64,000 nucleotides of DNA from an uncultured Eubacteriales bacterium (lineage in GTDB: Bacteria > Bacillota > Clostridia > Lachnospirales > Lachnospiraceae), in contig URMF01000011.1 of NCBI GenBank assembly GCA_900548855.1, forward strand, positions 8,957 through 72,956, given 5' to 3'. Every line of letters begins with the position of its first letter. The first letter of the stretch is position 1. The notes beneath the pieces are model-generated. The model was not told where the DNA came from and made no database searches. It saw only the letters and a program-made list of their open reading frames with translations. The position numbers were made by a program, and so were the translations under genes. Positions 18,270-25,910 of this stretch are shown here, one piece after another.

Positions 18270-19334
18270 TTAAGATTCAAGAAAAATTTCCACAATCAAG
18301 CGGCTTGCATCCGCTGCCTGTTCACCATTTAAATATACATCCGCAACTGCTTCGGCTACTGTTTCAGAATAGGAAATTCCTCCATCCGGCTGAAGCCCTC
18401 TGGCATATCCGGAAATACTTGCCTGAAAATCCTCCAGACTGCCTTCATAACCACACTTCTTTATCCAGAGTTCATAAGCTGTCTGTAAAATTTCCCGGGG
18501 TACAGTCTGGTTAACCTTCAGAGAATCCGAATAATATTTCCAGTAAGCATCTGCATTCTCCTCTGTCACATAGCATCCGGCAAAGCCAAATTTTTCAGCA
18601 GTATAGACATCCAGCAGATGATGTCCCAATTCATGGACAACAATGGAAGAAATATTAGAATTTACCGGCCAGTGGCCAATTGAAACCTGCTCCTCACATG
18701 TCTTAAGCATCTGGTCCCTTTTTAGGAATTTCGCAGCACCCAAAATAATTTCTCTCTTGATAACAAAAGGACAATTGCCAGATTCCCCATTTATGATAAA
18801 TTCCTTTGTACGGGTTAACGCTGTATCACCAAAATTTTCCAGGTTACCAATCGTTATATTGGTAAGTGTTCCCTGAAGCTGCGGATATGTCTCATACATA
18901 TATGCAAATGCAGCATTTACATCCTTTGCCGTTTCCAAATCCATTTCTCCCAGATTCACTGCCAATATAGCATAATTCTGCTCCATTCGGAGCTCAATCT
19001 GTTCTACCTCCGGGTTGGAATAATTTTGCCTTTGCAATACACCATAGTCCACAATCGCCTGCCTGGCAGCCTTTTCAGAAGCTATATATGTATTATACGC
19101 TTCATCATATTCAACCACTGTGACCATACCCTTTTTTAAAGAATCCGGACTCCATACCGAATTCTCTTCCGATGATGCATCTGCAACAGACTGTACTTCG
19201 GATGTGGAAGTAATTTCACCGGTCGACATCCCTGATGATATATCTGTATCCTTTACACAGCCACTCAGAATGCAAAGGGGGAAAATCAGTAAAATTTTGT
19301 ACATCTTTTTTCTTATTATAGATAAAACAAACAT
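18270..19334 (-). CDS. Lipoprotein with HExxH zinc-peptidase motif
   Basis: 354 residues, 3'-most gene of the T7SS locus. Lipobox ILSGC (Cys26) marks it as an exported lipoprotein, followed by a Ser/Thr-rich linker. VVHELGHHLLD near residue 233 is a zinc-binding HExxH helix, and SETVAEAVADVY near 322 could supply the third ligand, as in gluzincins. AAGGAAGG lies about 8 bases before the start, so the short basic N-terminus is real. It follows the adjacent membrane protein by 34 bases. It is likely a membrane-tethered metallopeptidase that could process secreted proteins or cell-wall material; substrate unknown. Confidence 0.68.
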   Translation of the reverse strand: MFVLSIIRKKMYKILLIFPLCILSGCVKDTDISSGMSTGEITSTSEVQSVADASSEENSVWSPDSLKKGMVTVVEYDEAYNTYIASEKAARQAIVDYGVLQRQNYSNPEVEQIELRMEQNYAILAVNLGEMDLETAKDVNAAFAYMYETYPQLQGTLTNITIGNLENFGDTALTRTKEFIINGESGNCPFVIKREIILGAAKFLKRDQMLKTCEEQVSIGHWPVNSNISSIVVHELGHHLLDVYTAEKFGFAGCYVTEENADAYWKYYSDSLKVNQTVPREILQTAYELWIKKCGYEGSLEDFQASISGYARGLQPDGGISYSETVAEAVADVYLNGEQAADASRLIVEIFLES

Positions 19335-19368
19335 CCTTTTACCTTCCTTAACCCGATTTCATTTTCGC

Positions 19369-20460
19369 TCAATTGAATACAAAGAAATCACTTATACTGT
19401 TAAAATCCTGCTCCATATCTCCGGTGCTGTCCAACTGTACTGTATAATATACATCATCATTCACATCACAAAAGGCTTCTATATAATTATATTTCACATC
19501 ATTATAAACATAAGAATAGGTAAAATAATATACGGTTTTTCCATCAACCATTTCTGTCTGCATCTCTGCGCCATTTTCTTCATTTGCATTAACCGCTACA
19601 TTCGCATAATGTTGTGCATCTTCTCCCTCTGCCTCATATAAACATACCAGTACATCAGAGTCTGCTCCGTCAAAGCATTCCGTTGCGGAATACTCATCTT
19701 CAAAGGAAGATGTGGAATAATACCCCGCCGCAACCTTATAATTTACTGTTGTCCCCTTAAATGTGAGGGAGCTGTTTTCCTTTACCTCTCCAGACACAAC
19801 ACTAACCCGGGCACTTATATCCTCCGCCGTAGAATTAGGCTTATCCGTTACCTGGGCTGTCTCTGCAATAGAAGCAAACATCTGAATCAAATCCTCATCC
19901 GATACGGAATCCGATTGAACAACAATCTGTCCCCCTAAATGTGTCTTATGGTCCGGCACATCTGCATAACATACAATTTCATCCTCTCCAGCCAGCCGAA
20001 TTTTAAAATATGTATAGAGGTTTCCGTTAATCTCTATCTGTTCTACCTCCTGAAGCAGGGTTGCACCGGCATCTACGGCAGTCCTTGTTAAGGAATCTGT
20101 ATCCTCCAGCAGTTCATCATACGGTCTTCCCTTCACTGTAATACGCAACTGGAAAACATCTGACATATATACCACCGGTCCCACATCCTCCGCATACATA
20201 CAAGCATAATCAGACGGAACCAAAAACGCATATCCATCAATGACAATGTTTTCTCCTTCTGCATCAGATGACGGAACGGAATCCTCTCCCAGTGAATTCT
20301 TCACAGATTCGATATCACCCTCTGTTACCTTGTTTGAAGACTGCTGTGACGATTTTCCATTACTCTTAATAATATACTCAATTGCAAACGCCGCCGTAAT
20401 AAACATTATTACTACCGCAATGCTTAATACTCCAATTAATATTTTACTTCTCTTATCCAT
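19369..20460 (-). CDS. Single-pass membrane protein of T7SS locus, two similar extracytoplasmic domains
   Basis: 363 residues from ATG 20460 (GGGGAG 7 bases upstream); the longer frame overlaps the upstream gene and is rejected. After MDKRSKI a membrane segment (about 6-28) leads into a Ser-rich linker. Two strand-helix units of about 130 residues follow (around 60-195 and 215-362), each with a surface-exposed aromatic YxxxxY region. They look like PsbP/DUF1795-type sandwich domains, but that is a guess. It sits between the pseudoprotease-FHA gene and the lipoprotein gene, so it probably faces the cell wall near the secretion machine. Confidence 0.6.
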   Translation of the reverse strand: MDKRSKILIGVLSIAVVIMFITAAFAIEYIIKSNGKSSQQSSNKVTEGDIESVKNSLGEDSVPSSDAEGENIVIDGYAFLVPSDYACMYAEDVGPVVYMSDVFQLRITVKGRPYDELLEDTDSLTRTAVDAGATLLQEVEQIEINGNLYTYFKIRLAGEDEIVCYADVPDHKTHLGGQIVVQSDSVSDEDLIQMFASIAETAQVTDKPNSTAEDISARVSVVSGEVKENSSLTFKGTTVNYKVAAGYYSTSSFEDEYSATECFDGADSDVLVCLYEAEGEDAQHYANVAVNANEENGAEMQTEMVDGKTVYYFTYSYVYNDVKYNYIEAFCDVNDDVYYTVQLDSTGDMEQDFNSISDFFVFN

Positions 20461-20494
20461 CCAAATACTCCCCTTTTCATCCAAGTGGATTTTT

Positions 20495-21967
20495 TTACAC
20501 TTCAAAAACAAACTCCACATCTGACAACCGGATACGGTCTCCACCCTTAATTTTCACAAATTCACCAGGCATGGCCTGTTCACCATTCACATATGTATGG
20601 TTGGTAGAATTATTGTCCAGGATGTAAAATTCCGTTCCCTTTCTCATAATATCCGCATGATGGCGGCTGACCGTTGTATTATTTTCAATCCCATAATCCA
20701 TTCCCTCTATATTCTGACCGATACGGAAAATAACATTGGCTATCGGTACCTCCTGTCTTGTATCCAATCTTATTAATCTGGCATATACTACATTGCCAAT
20801 TCCATCTCCGCCCCCCCTATTACCGGTGTTCCGCAATTGCTTAATCTTACCTTTTATTCTAATATTGATTACCAAAAAGGTCAAAATTGCAGTTAATAAT
20901 ATGACTTGGAAAACTCTGACTGGATAATCCTTTTTATGCAATTTATTTTTATATTTATTCATATTCTCTATTGCAGAAACATATTCATCATATGTAGGTT
21001 TTTCTTTCGAACTCACTTCAATTGCCGATGTAATTGCCGCCTTCAGCTTATTAATGGATTTCTTTGTATATACATCACTTTGTACTGCCAGGCCTTCACA
21101 TTCCAGCAGTAATTCATTCAATTCCTTTGCAATATCCTCTGTTACTTCGTTATAATGGTTACTCGTATCCGTTCCCTGATATCCGACTCCCAGTACATCC
21201 AGCACATCTTTTATGCCATCCACCGGCTTCACATACATTGTACCTTCTTTTATCAAAAGCACACCCACTACATAACCATCTGCATCAAATACCGGACTTC
21301 CGATATTTCCGCTCTCCGGCTGATAGTCAACTGTAATTTCATCCTCCTCAACAGCAGATACCATGACTGCTGCCTGCTGTAAATTCAAATCCGATATGGT
21401 GGTCTGTCCAAAAATATCTTCATTTCCCCCATATCCCATAATATATAACTTATCATTCTGCCTTACCGATGCACTTTCACCTAAACTTAAGCAAGTTACT
21501 CCATTAATGCTATTTTCTAATCCCAATACTACAAAATCTTCGCCACTCTTTGCATCTCCAACATTCACTGTTACCATTGTCCCGACTTCTAAGACAATAT
21601 CCACACAAGTTGTCAAATTCTCTTCTACCGACAAACCGTTTTGCCGCACAATCTTATTGCGCAGCTCTGAGTCCATATAAATCAACTGGTCACTGGTTAC
21701 CAAATATTGTCCATTTGCTGCATCTCCTATCAATACACCTGTGCCCTGACGGACATAATACGAGTTTCCTTTATCATCCTGCAAATATACAACTAATCTG
21801 GCAACACCTGACTGTTTATCCATCACATTTTGTGGAACCTCCATCTCTGTGCCTTCAACCGTATTTTCCTCTGCGCACACATACCATTTTACACGAAAAC
21901 ACAAAAACATCAGCATTATACTGATTCCTGTTAATATCCTGATATAAGCTTTATTTTTTTTTGTCAT
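20495..21967 (-). CDS. Trypsin-like pseudoprotease, FIVAR-like segment, membrane segment, FHA domain
   Basis: 490 residues. A signal/anchor segment (about 10-30) precedes a chymotrypsin-fold domain (about 55-260). The usual catalytic His site reads LVTSDQL (91-95, no His), and the serine site reads SGNIGSPV with Ile222 where Ser belongs, so it should be inactive. A helical FIVAR-like stretch (about 270-340), a membrane segment (about 350-367) and a cytoplasmic FHA domain (about 395-490, with TVSRHHADI) follow. It has the same plan as the catalytically complete paralogue at 44229-45884, at the other end of the locus. It may sense or scaffold substrates and relay phospho-signals. Confidence 0.82.
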   Translation of the reverse strand: MTKKNKAYIRILTGISIMLMFLCFRVKWYVCAEENTVEGTEMEVPQNVMDKQSGVARLVVYLQDDKGNSYYVRQGTGVLIGDAANGQYLVTSDQLIYMDSELRNKIVRQNGLSVEENLTTCVDIVLEVGTMVTVNVGDAKSGEDFVVLGLENSINGVTCLSLGESASVRQNDKLYIMGYGGNEDIFGQTTISDLNLQQAAVMVSAVEEDEITVDYQPESGNIGSPVFDADGYVVGVLLIKEGTMYVKPVDGIKDVLDVLGVGYQGTDTSNHYNEVTEDIAKELNELLLECEGLAVQSDVYTKKSINKLKAAITSAIEVSSKEKPTYDEYVSAIENMNKYKNKLHKKDYPVRVFQVILLTAILTFLVINIRIKGKIKQLRNTGNRGGGDGIGNVVYARLIRLDTRQEVPIANVIFRIGQNIEGMDYGIENNTTVSRHHADIMRKGTEFYILDNNSTNHTYVNGEQAMPGEFVKIKGGDRIRLSDVEFVFEV

Positions 21968-21987
21968 GCTATCCCGTCCTTATATAT

Positions 21988-22022
21988 AAAATTGTACAGA
22001 AGCACTGCCCCTGTACAATTTC
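21988..22022 (-). terminator. Hairpin between the WXG100 genes and the pseudoprotease gene
   Basis: AAATTGTACAG and CTGTACAATTT form an 11-bp stem with an 11-base loop, followed on the minus strand by TTTTATATAT. The T-run is imperfect, so it may act as a partial terminator or mRNA stabiliser that keeps abundant WXG100 transcripts apart from the lower-expressed downstream genes. Confidence 0.6.
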
Positions 22023-22048
22023 ATCACAAATTATCTAGTTCATAAATA

Positions 22049-22366
22049 TTAATAAGAAACTACATCTGTTGCCAAAGCCTGTGCAATCTGCTGGTTTTGC
22101 TGTTCTACCTTGTTGTACTCTGCGGCAATCTGATCCAAATCTGTATCATATTCACTAATCATTTTAAACATCTGGTTCATATCCTCTTCCAACTTGTTAA
22201 ACTGGTTCTTATATGCTGTAGCTGCATCACCTTCCCATACGGAACCGTTGATTGCTTTAATCTCATTCAGCATATTATCTGTAGTTGTTTTAACCTGCTT
22301 AGCCACTGCCTTAAACTGATCACTAATTGATTTTAATTTACTAGAATTTACCTGTAATGTTTCCAT
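22049..22366 (-). CDS. WXG100 family T7SS protein 1 (EsxA-like)
   Basis: 105 residues, helical hairpin. The turn motif VWEGDAA lies near residue 44, with the flanking FKAVAKQVKTTTDN and LEEDMNQMFKMIS helices. The C-terminal YNKVEQQNQ gives the YxxxE secretion signal. It ends ALATDVVSY, very like the end of the fourth protein (ALPTDVVSF), so these two are probably the closest relatives. WXG100 proteins are exported as helical dimers and help activate EssC. It is the last of five in tandem. Confidence 0.9.
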   Translation of the reverse strand: METLQVNSSKLKSISDQFKAVAKQVKTTTDNMLNEIKAINGSVWEGDAATAYKNQFNKLEEDMNQMFKMISEYDTDLDQIAAEYNKVEQQNQQIAQALATDVVSY

Positions 22367-22396
22367 ACTCTATTCACCCTTTCTATTATTCTTTTA

Positions 22397-22702
22397 CTAC
22401 TTGCTTGAACGTGTCTTAGCAATCTGAACATTTGCCTTCTCTGCCTTCTCATATGCCTTAACAATCTGCTCCAATGCCTGGGTATATTTCTGAACCAATG
22501 CATGGAACTTATCAAAACACACAGAGTCTTTGGTATATGTAGCATTAAATGCATCTGCTGCATCGCCCTTCCACTGTCCCATTAACTGTTTTTCAATGGA
22601 TTCCAGTCTTTTGATTTCTGAATTAAACTTTGCATTGTCCTGTTCCAATTTTTCTTTTTTTGACCTCAGTGCTGACGATGTCAACTTAATCGTACTTGCC
22701 AT
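22397..22702 (-). CDS. WXG100 family T7SS protein 2
   Basis: 101 residues with the turn motif GQWKGDAADAF near residue 44. The second helix ends YTQALEQIVKAYEKAEKA, which includes YxxxE (YEKAE), followed by a basic ARTRSSK-type tail. No signal peptide. It is the fourth gene transcribed in the WXG100 run, 30 bases before the last. It is expected to form a homo- or heterodimer with a neighbour before export. Confidence 0.9.
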   Translation of the reverse strand: MASTIKLTSSALRSKKEKLEQDNAKFNSEIKRLESIEKQLMGQWKGDAADAFNATYTKDSVCFDKFHALVQKYTQALEQIVKAYEKAEKANVQIAKTRSSK

Positions 22703-22769
22703 AACGATTTCCTCCTTAAAATTAAATATTATATATTACCTGCCTATCAGGCACTATATTCTCCTGTTC

Positions 22770-23108
22770 TCATTTAGACTTGGATGCTGCTGCAGCCGCC
22801 CTCTCCCGGGCAATCCGGAGTGCCGCCATCTCTCCATCATAAATGGTTTTTGCCATAGTCTTAATTGCGCCTGCTACCTTCTCAATATCATCCGCAGAAT
22901 CCGCAATTTTGTCTTTTAACTTATTCCCTTTATTAATAAATTTTACAGAATTATCCCCATCCCAATTTTTATCAATTGTCTTAATGCTGTCCGCCAAACT
23001 ATTATCAGCTATCTTACGGACCTCTTTTGCAATTGACACTAACTCATTTGCCTGTCCCATTGCTTTTTTATAATTAAAAATTATTGTTGCTTCATCTGCC
23101 ATAGTCAA
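22770..23108 (-). CDS. WXG100-like T7SS protein 3 (divergent tail)
   Basis: 112 residues. The turn motif KNWDGDNSVKF is near residue 50. It lacks a clear YxxxD/E: the tail reads IYDGEMAAL and ends in an Ala/Lys-rich helix. Loss of the usual export signal suggests it may be carried by a heterodimer partner that has one, such as the protein encoded just upstream, 5 bases away. This is the most divergent of the five. Confidence 0.82.
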   Translation of the reverse strand: MTMADEATIIFNYKKAMGQANELVSIAKEVRKIADNSLADSIKTIDKNWDGDNSVKFINKGNKLKDKIADSADDIEKVAGAIKTMAKTIYDGEMAALRIARERAAAAASKSK

Positions 23109-23113
23109 CCTCC

Positions 23114-23434
23114 TTAAAACGATACAACATCCGTTGGCAATGCAGTGGACAACTGCGATACTGCGCTTTCAACCTCTTCATAAACGCCTGCCATCTGTTC
23201 CAGGTCAGTTGGATGTTCTCTTAATCTCTTAATAATTGTGGTAAAATCATCCTTCATCTTCAGATATGTCTGAATATGCTGATCACTCGCATCACCTTGC
23301 CAGTATTTTTTTGTACCCGTAATTAAGCGGTCAATTTCTTTCATATCCTTTTCAATTGAATTTATTTCCTTGGTAATTTCACCGGATTTCTTCTTAAGCT
23401 CACCCGGCTTAACTTTTAATGTAATTGAAGCCAT
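23114..23434 (-). CDS. WXG100 family T7SS protein 4
   Basis: 106 residues with the turn motif KYWQGDASDQH near residue 45. The tail MAGVYEEVESAV holds YxxxE (YEEVE), and the end ALPTDVVSF resembles that of protein 1. It begins 12 bases after the next upstream WXG100 gene and ends 5 bases before the divergent one, so expression is tightly coupled. Confidence 0.9.
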   Translation of the reverse strand: MASITLKVKPGELKKKSGEITKEINSIEKDMKEIDRLITGTKKYWQGDASDQHIQTYLKMKDDFTTIIKRLREHPTDLEQMAGVYEEVESAVSQLSTALPTDVVSF

Positions 23435-23446
23435 ATCCTACCTCCT

Positions 23447-23752
23447 CTAAACAGAAATACTGTCAATCAGACTCGAAATCTTATTCTCGCAGCTATCATA
23501 TTCCTTCTTTGCATTACTTTCATAATTAATAATGCTCTGTATACCCTCGCATATCAGCTCCAACGCTTTAATGTCATCCTGAAATGCTTTATTAAATGCT
23601 TTATTTGCATCACCCTCCCACATTCCATTCAGCTGGGTAACATCACTTTCCATTGCAGTCATTTTATTCTTAATATTCTTTAGTGACTGACTGATTGATT
23701 CTGTATCCCTCTTAAGTGATATCGTATTAACCTTAATCTTAGAAACTGCCAT
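23447..23752 (-). CDS. WXG100 family T7SS protein 5
   Basis: 101 residues with the turn motif NGMWEGDANKAF near residue 45. The second helix ends YESNAKKEYDSCEN, which includes YxxxE (YDSCE). First of the five WXG100 genes to be transcribed. The single cysteine in its tail is unusual for the family. It follows the helical 118-residue protein gene by 15 bases. Confidence 0.9.
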   Translation of the reverse strand: MAVSKIKVNTISLKRDTESISQSLKNIKNKMTAMESDVTQLNGMWEGDANKAFNKAFQDDIKALELICEGIQSIINYESNAKKEYDSCENKISSLIDSISV

Positions 23753-23767
23753 ATCGTACCCCCATTT

Positions 23768-24124
23768 CTATATTATCTTTATATTGTAATTATTTAATAT
23801 CTGCTTCACAGGTTCTATATTAATCTTCTTCAAACCGGAATTGTTACCAGATATATCAGAAGAACCGTAAATGATATTTTTTTCTGTACCCTCGTAACAT
23901 TTCACAATGTCCATCAAGGTTTCCCTATACCATTTGATTGAACAATATCCTTCTTCCAGCTCCTCAAGAATTTTCTTAAGTTCCCTTTTATCCGCTGTAT
24001 CCTGGTTTACACTATGATAATTATAATATACCGTTTCGCATGCTTTCACCTGCTTCTTATAAGCCAATTCAGCAACCTGCAATTCGTCTATGATAACTCT
24101 CATTTTATTAATTGAAATTTCCAT
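23768..24124 (-). CDS. Helical WXG-like accessory protein of T7SS
   Basis: 118 residues from the ATG at 24124; AGGTGG lies 5 bases upstream, and the longer frame has no such site. Two helices of WXG100 length (about 8-40 and 50-85) are joined by an Asn/Asp turn without a WxG. The second helix carries KWYRETLMDIVKCYEGTE, which contains YxxxE. A polar C-terminal tail follows. It sits between the YukD-like gene and the WXG100 run, so it is probably an atypical member or a partner of the WXG100 proteins, but the family is not recognised. Confidence 0.6.
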   Translation of the reverse strand: MEISINKMRVIIDELQVAELAYKKQVKACETVYYNYHSVNQDTADKRELKKILEELEEGYCSIKWYRETLMDIVKCYEGTEKNIIYGSSDISGNNSGLKKINIEPVKQILNNYNIKII

Positions 24125-24256
24125 CATAACCACCTTGCTTCTTGCTCTGTTTTCTCCGATGTACACACTATATCATATTTCCTGATTATATTTTAAAAAT
24201 CGGACAGACAACCAGTTTTTGGGATGAATAACCAGTTTTGATGATAATAATTGCAT

Positions 24257-24505
24257 CTACACCATATATAACCGGCTTCCATTAATAATCCCATTGTCGC
24301 TTAATGTTGTATCTCCATCCAAGATTTTTGCCTGTTCTGCTGAACACAGAAAAAAATTCTCTGAGGCAACATTTATTTTCGTCTTGTATTTTTTACACAT
24401 CATTTCACTGATTTCCTGTACAACATTCGTAATTTTAGCGGTTTCATCTATTCGAAAGTCAAAGGTTTCATCCAATGATGGAATATAAATATCAACTAAA
24501 ATCAT
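24257..24505 (-). CDS. YukD/EsaB ubiquitin-like T7SS protein
   Basis: 82 residues with the beta-grasp pattern MILVDIYIPSLDETFDFRID, then a helix, then ILDGDTTLSDNGIINGSRLYMV. The DGDTTLSDNGI turn is typical of YukD/EsaB. The protein is a cytoplasmic component or regulator in Firmicutes T7SS and is not known to be conjugated. It overlaps the preceding EspG-like gene by 14 bases, so the two are translationally coupled. Confidence 0.9.
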   Translation of the reverse strand: MILVDIYIPSLDETFDFRIDETAKITNVVQEISEMMCKKYKTKINVASENFFLCSAEQAKILDGDTTLSDNGIINGSRLYMV

Positions 24506-25205
24506 ATATTAACACCTCCTGTATCATATCAACTACATCCTGCAGTATGTCCTGCCTTCCGGTACTTTCTTTTACCCTTTTTCCTAATCTGTAATCATAA
24601 CTTTTCTGCGATTCACTTCCCTGCATCCAAACAATCCGCCGGTTTACTTTTTCTGTATTCTTTGAGACGGCCTCAAAGAGTGTAAGTACATTTCCCAGCT
24701 TATCAAGCTCCTTCTGTTGAAGAATATCCCCACTCTTTAAAATTGTATCCAGCACATTATCCTCGTCCAACACAAGACGGTAGCTTCTACCCTTTCCTGA
24801 TACATCATCCGCAAGAAAATCCATAAGCTCTTCTTCCGGAATGCTGTAGAGCCGGAATGCATTCTCTCCTGTGGTTAACTGTTCTATTGCTGCCAGTGTC
24901 CGTCCAGTATATATCACTTTAAGGGTTGGCGTTCCTGTAAAGCTTCTCACCAGCACCATTGTCTGCGACTGGGAAACAGCTGTCATAATATCCTGCATAT
25001 CCTCATTTAACATAAAGGCACCGTCCTCTGCATTTTGCAGGATTCCCCGCTGGTATAGATGATTCATCGCCTTACATACCTCTGTTTCATTAAGCTCTGC
25101 GAAAAAATTGTCCAGACCAAATATCCCATCAATCCCTTTCCCCGCCGCAAGCACCAGCAATTCAATCGAAGTAAGAATATGTACATTATTAATTGACCTT
25201 TCCAT
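24492..25205 (-). CDS. Cytoplasmic T7SS protein resembling EspG chaperones
   Basis: 237 residues, soluble. It opens with a helix-rich part (HILTSIELLVLAAGK, then AMNHLYQRGIL, then LNEDMQDIMTAVS). An antiparallel-strand region follows (TMVLVRSF, LKVIYTGR, AFRLYSIPEEELMDFLADD). The order of elements, a short HTH-like unit, an RGxL turn, then strands and a closing helix, matches the pattern of EspG, the actinobacterial T7SS chaperone for PE/PPE substrates. No direct sequence identity is claimed. It overlaps both neighbours (LytTR gene by 17 bases, YukD gene by 14), which places it in the core. It could alternatively be an unrelated regulator. Confidence 0.6.
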   Translation of the reverse strand: MERSINNVHILTSIELLVLAAGKGIDGIFGLDNFFAELNETEVCKAMNHLYQRGILQNAEDGAFMLNEDMQDIMTAVSQSQTMVLVRSFTGTPTLKVIYTGRTLAAIEQLTTGENAFRLYSIPEEELMDFLADDVSGKGRSYRLVLDEDNVLDTILKSGDILQQKELDKLGNVLTLFEAVSKNTEKVNRRIVWMQGSESQKSYDYRLGKRVKESTGRQDILQDVVDMIQEVLIYDFS

Positions 25206-25905
25206 TTTGAATTGCCTCCTTAATTGTTGTCTTATAGCTGCGAGACAGCGGAATCTCCATATGATTTTTTAAATCAATATAATTTTTGGAATACCATGCT
25301 TTCCTGATATATCCTACATTGACAATAAATCCTCTATGACATCTCTGAAATATTTCCGGAAGCTTCCGTTCCAGCGCATCCATCGTACCATGCATCCCAT
25401 ATTCCTTATATTGTAAACGGATATAAATCCTTCTGTTTCTTGCCTCAAAATAGAGAATCTCGGAATACGGAATCCTTCGCTTTCCTCCCTCATTTTCAAA
25501 TGAAAAAAAATCCACATTATTTTCTTCTAACTGCATTGTTACGAAAAGACTTTGCATGCTGCGCCTGATTTCGCTGTATGCAAAGGGCTTTAACAATAAG
25601 GCGGCTGCTCTTATGTCAGGTGTCAGATAGAGAACCGGTGAAATGGTATTGTCTGAAATAATTACAATGTCCACCTTGGGAAAACGCAGCCGCAAAGCTC
25701 TGGCCACCTGTAACCCTTCCTTCTCTGTAATATCAATAATTCCAATTTCTATATTCTCCAGCAGCTGCTTTTCAACATCCTTTACCGAGCTGATTTTGAT
25801 AACATCCAGGCTCTCATCGGAATCGTAAGCCACTGCATCCTTTGCAATCTCCTTCAGCAACTCAAATTCATCCTGCTTACAGCTATATATAAGCATTGAA
25901 ATCAT
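25189..25905 (-). CDS. LytTR-family regulator with receiver-like N-terminus
   Basis: 238 residues. The C-terminal LytTR DNA-binding domain (about 135-235) is clear: IPYSEILYFEARNRRIYI, FQRCHRGFIVNVGYI, and PLSRSYKTTIKEAI. The N-terminal part has receiver-like strands with an Asp in GIIDITEKEG near residue 58. The acidic pair that binds magnesium in true receivers reads CKQDE and is degenerate, and no histidine kinase gene is near. It begins 5 bases after the essC stop and overlaps the EspG-like gene. It probably regulates the T7SS operon; control by phosphorylation is doubtful. Confidence 0.85.
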   Translation of the reverse strand: MISMLIYSCKQDEFELLKEIAKDAVAYDSDESLDVIKISSVKDVEKQLLENIEIGIIDITEKEGLQVARALRLRFPKVDIVIISDNTISPVLYLTPDIRAAALLLKPFAYSEIRRSMQSLFVTMQLEENNVDFFSFENEGGKRRIPYSEILYFEARNRRIYIRLQYKEYGMHGTMDALERKLPEIFQRCHRGFIVNVGYIRKAWYSKNYIDLKNHMEIPLSRSYKTTIKEAIQNGKVN

Positions 25906-25910
25906 ATAGC

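Noticed and set aside
24170..24250. Internal promoter before the WXG100 genes
   Set aside because: TATAAT-like words occur, but the only partner TTGTCT gives a 15-base spacer, too short for a convincing sigma-A site.
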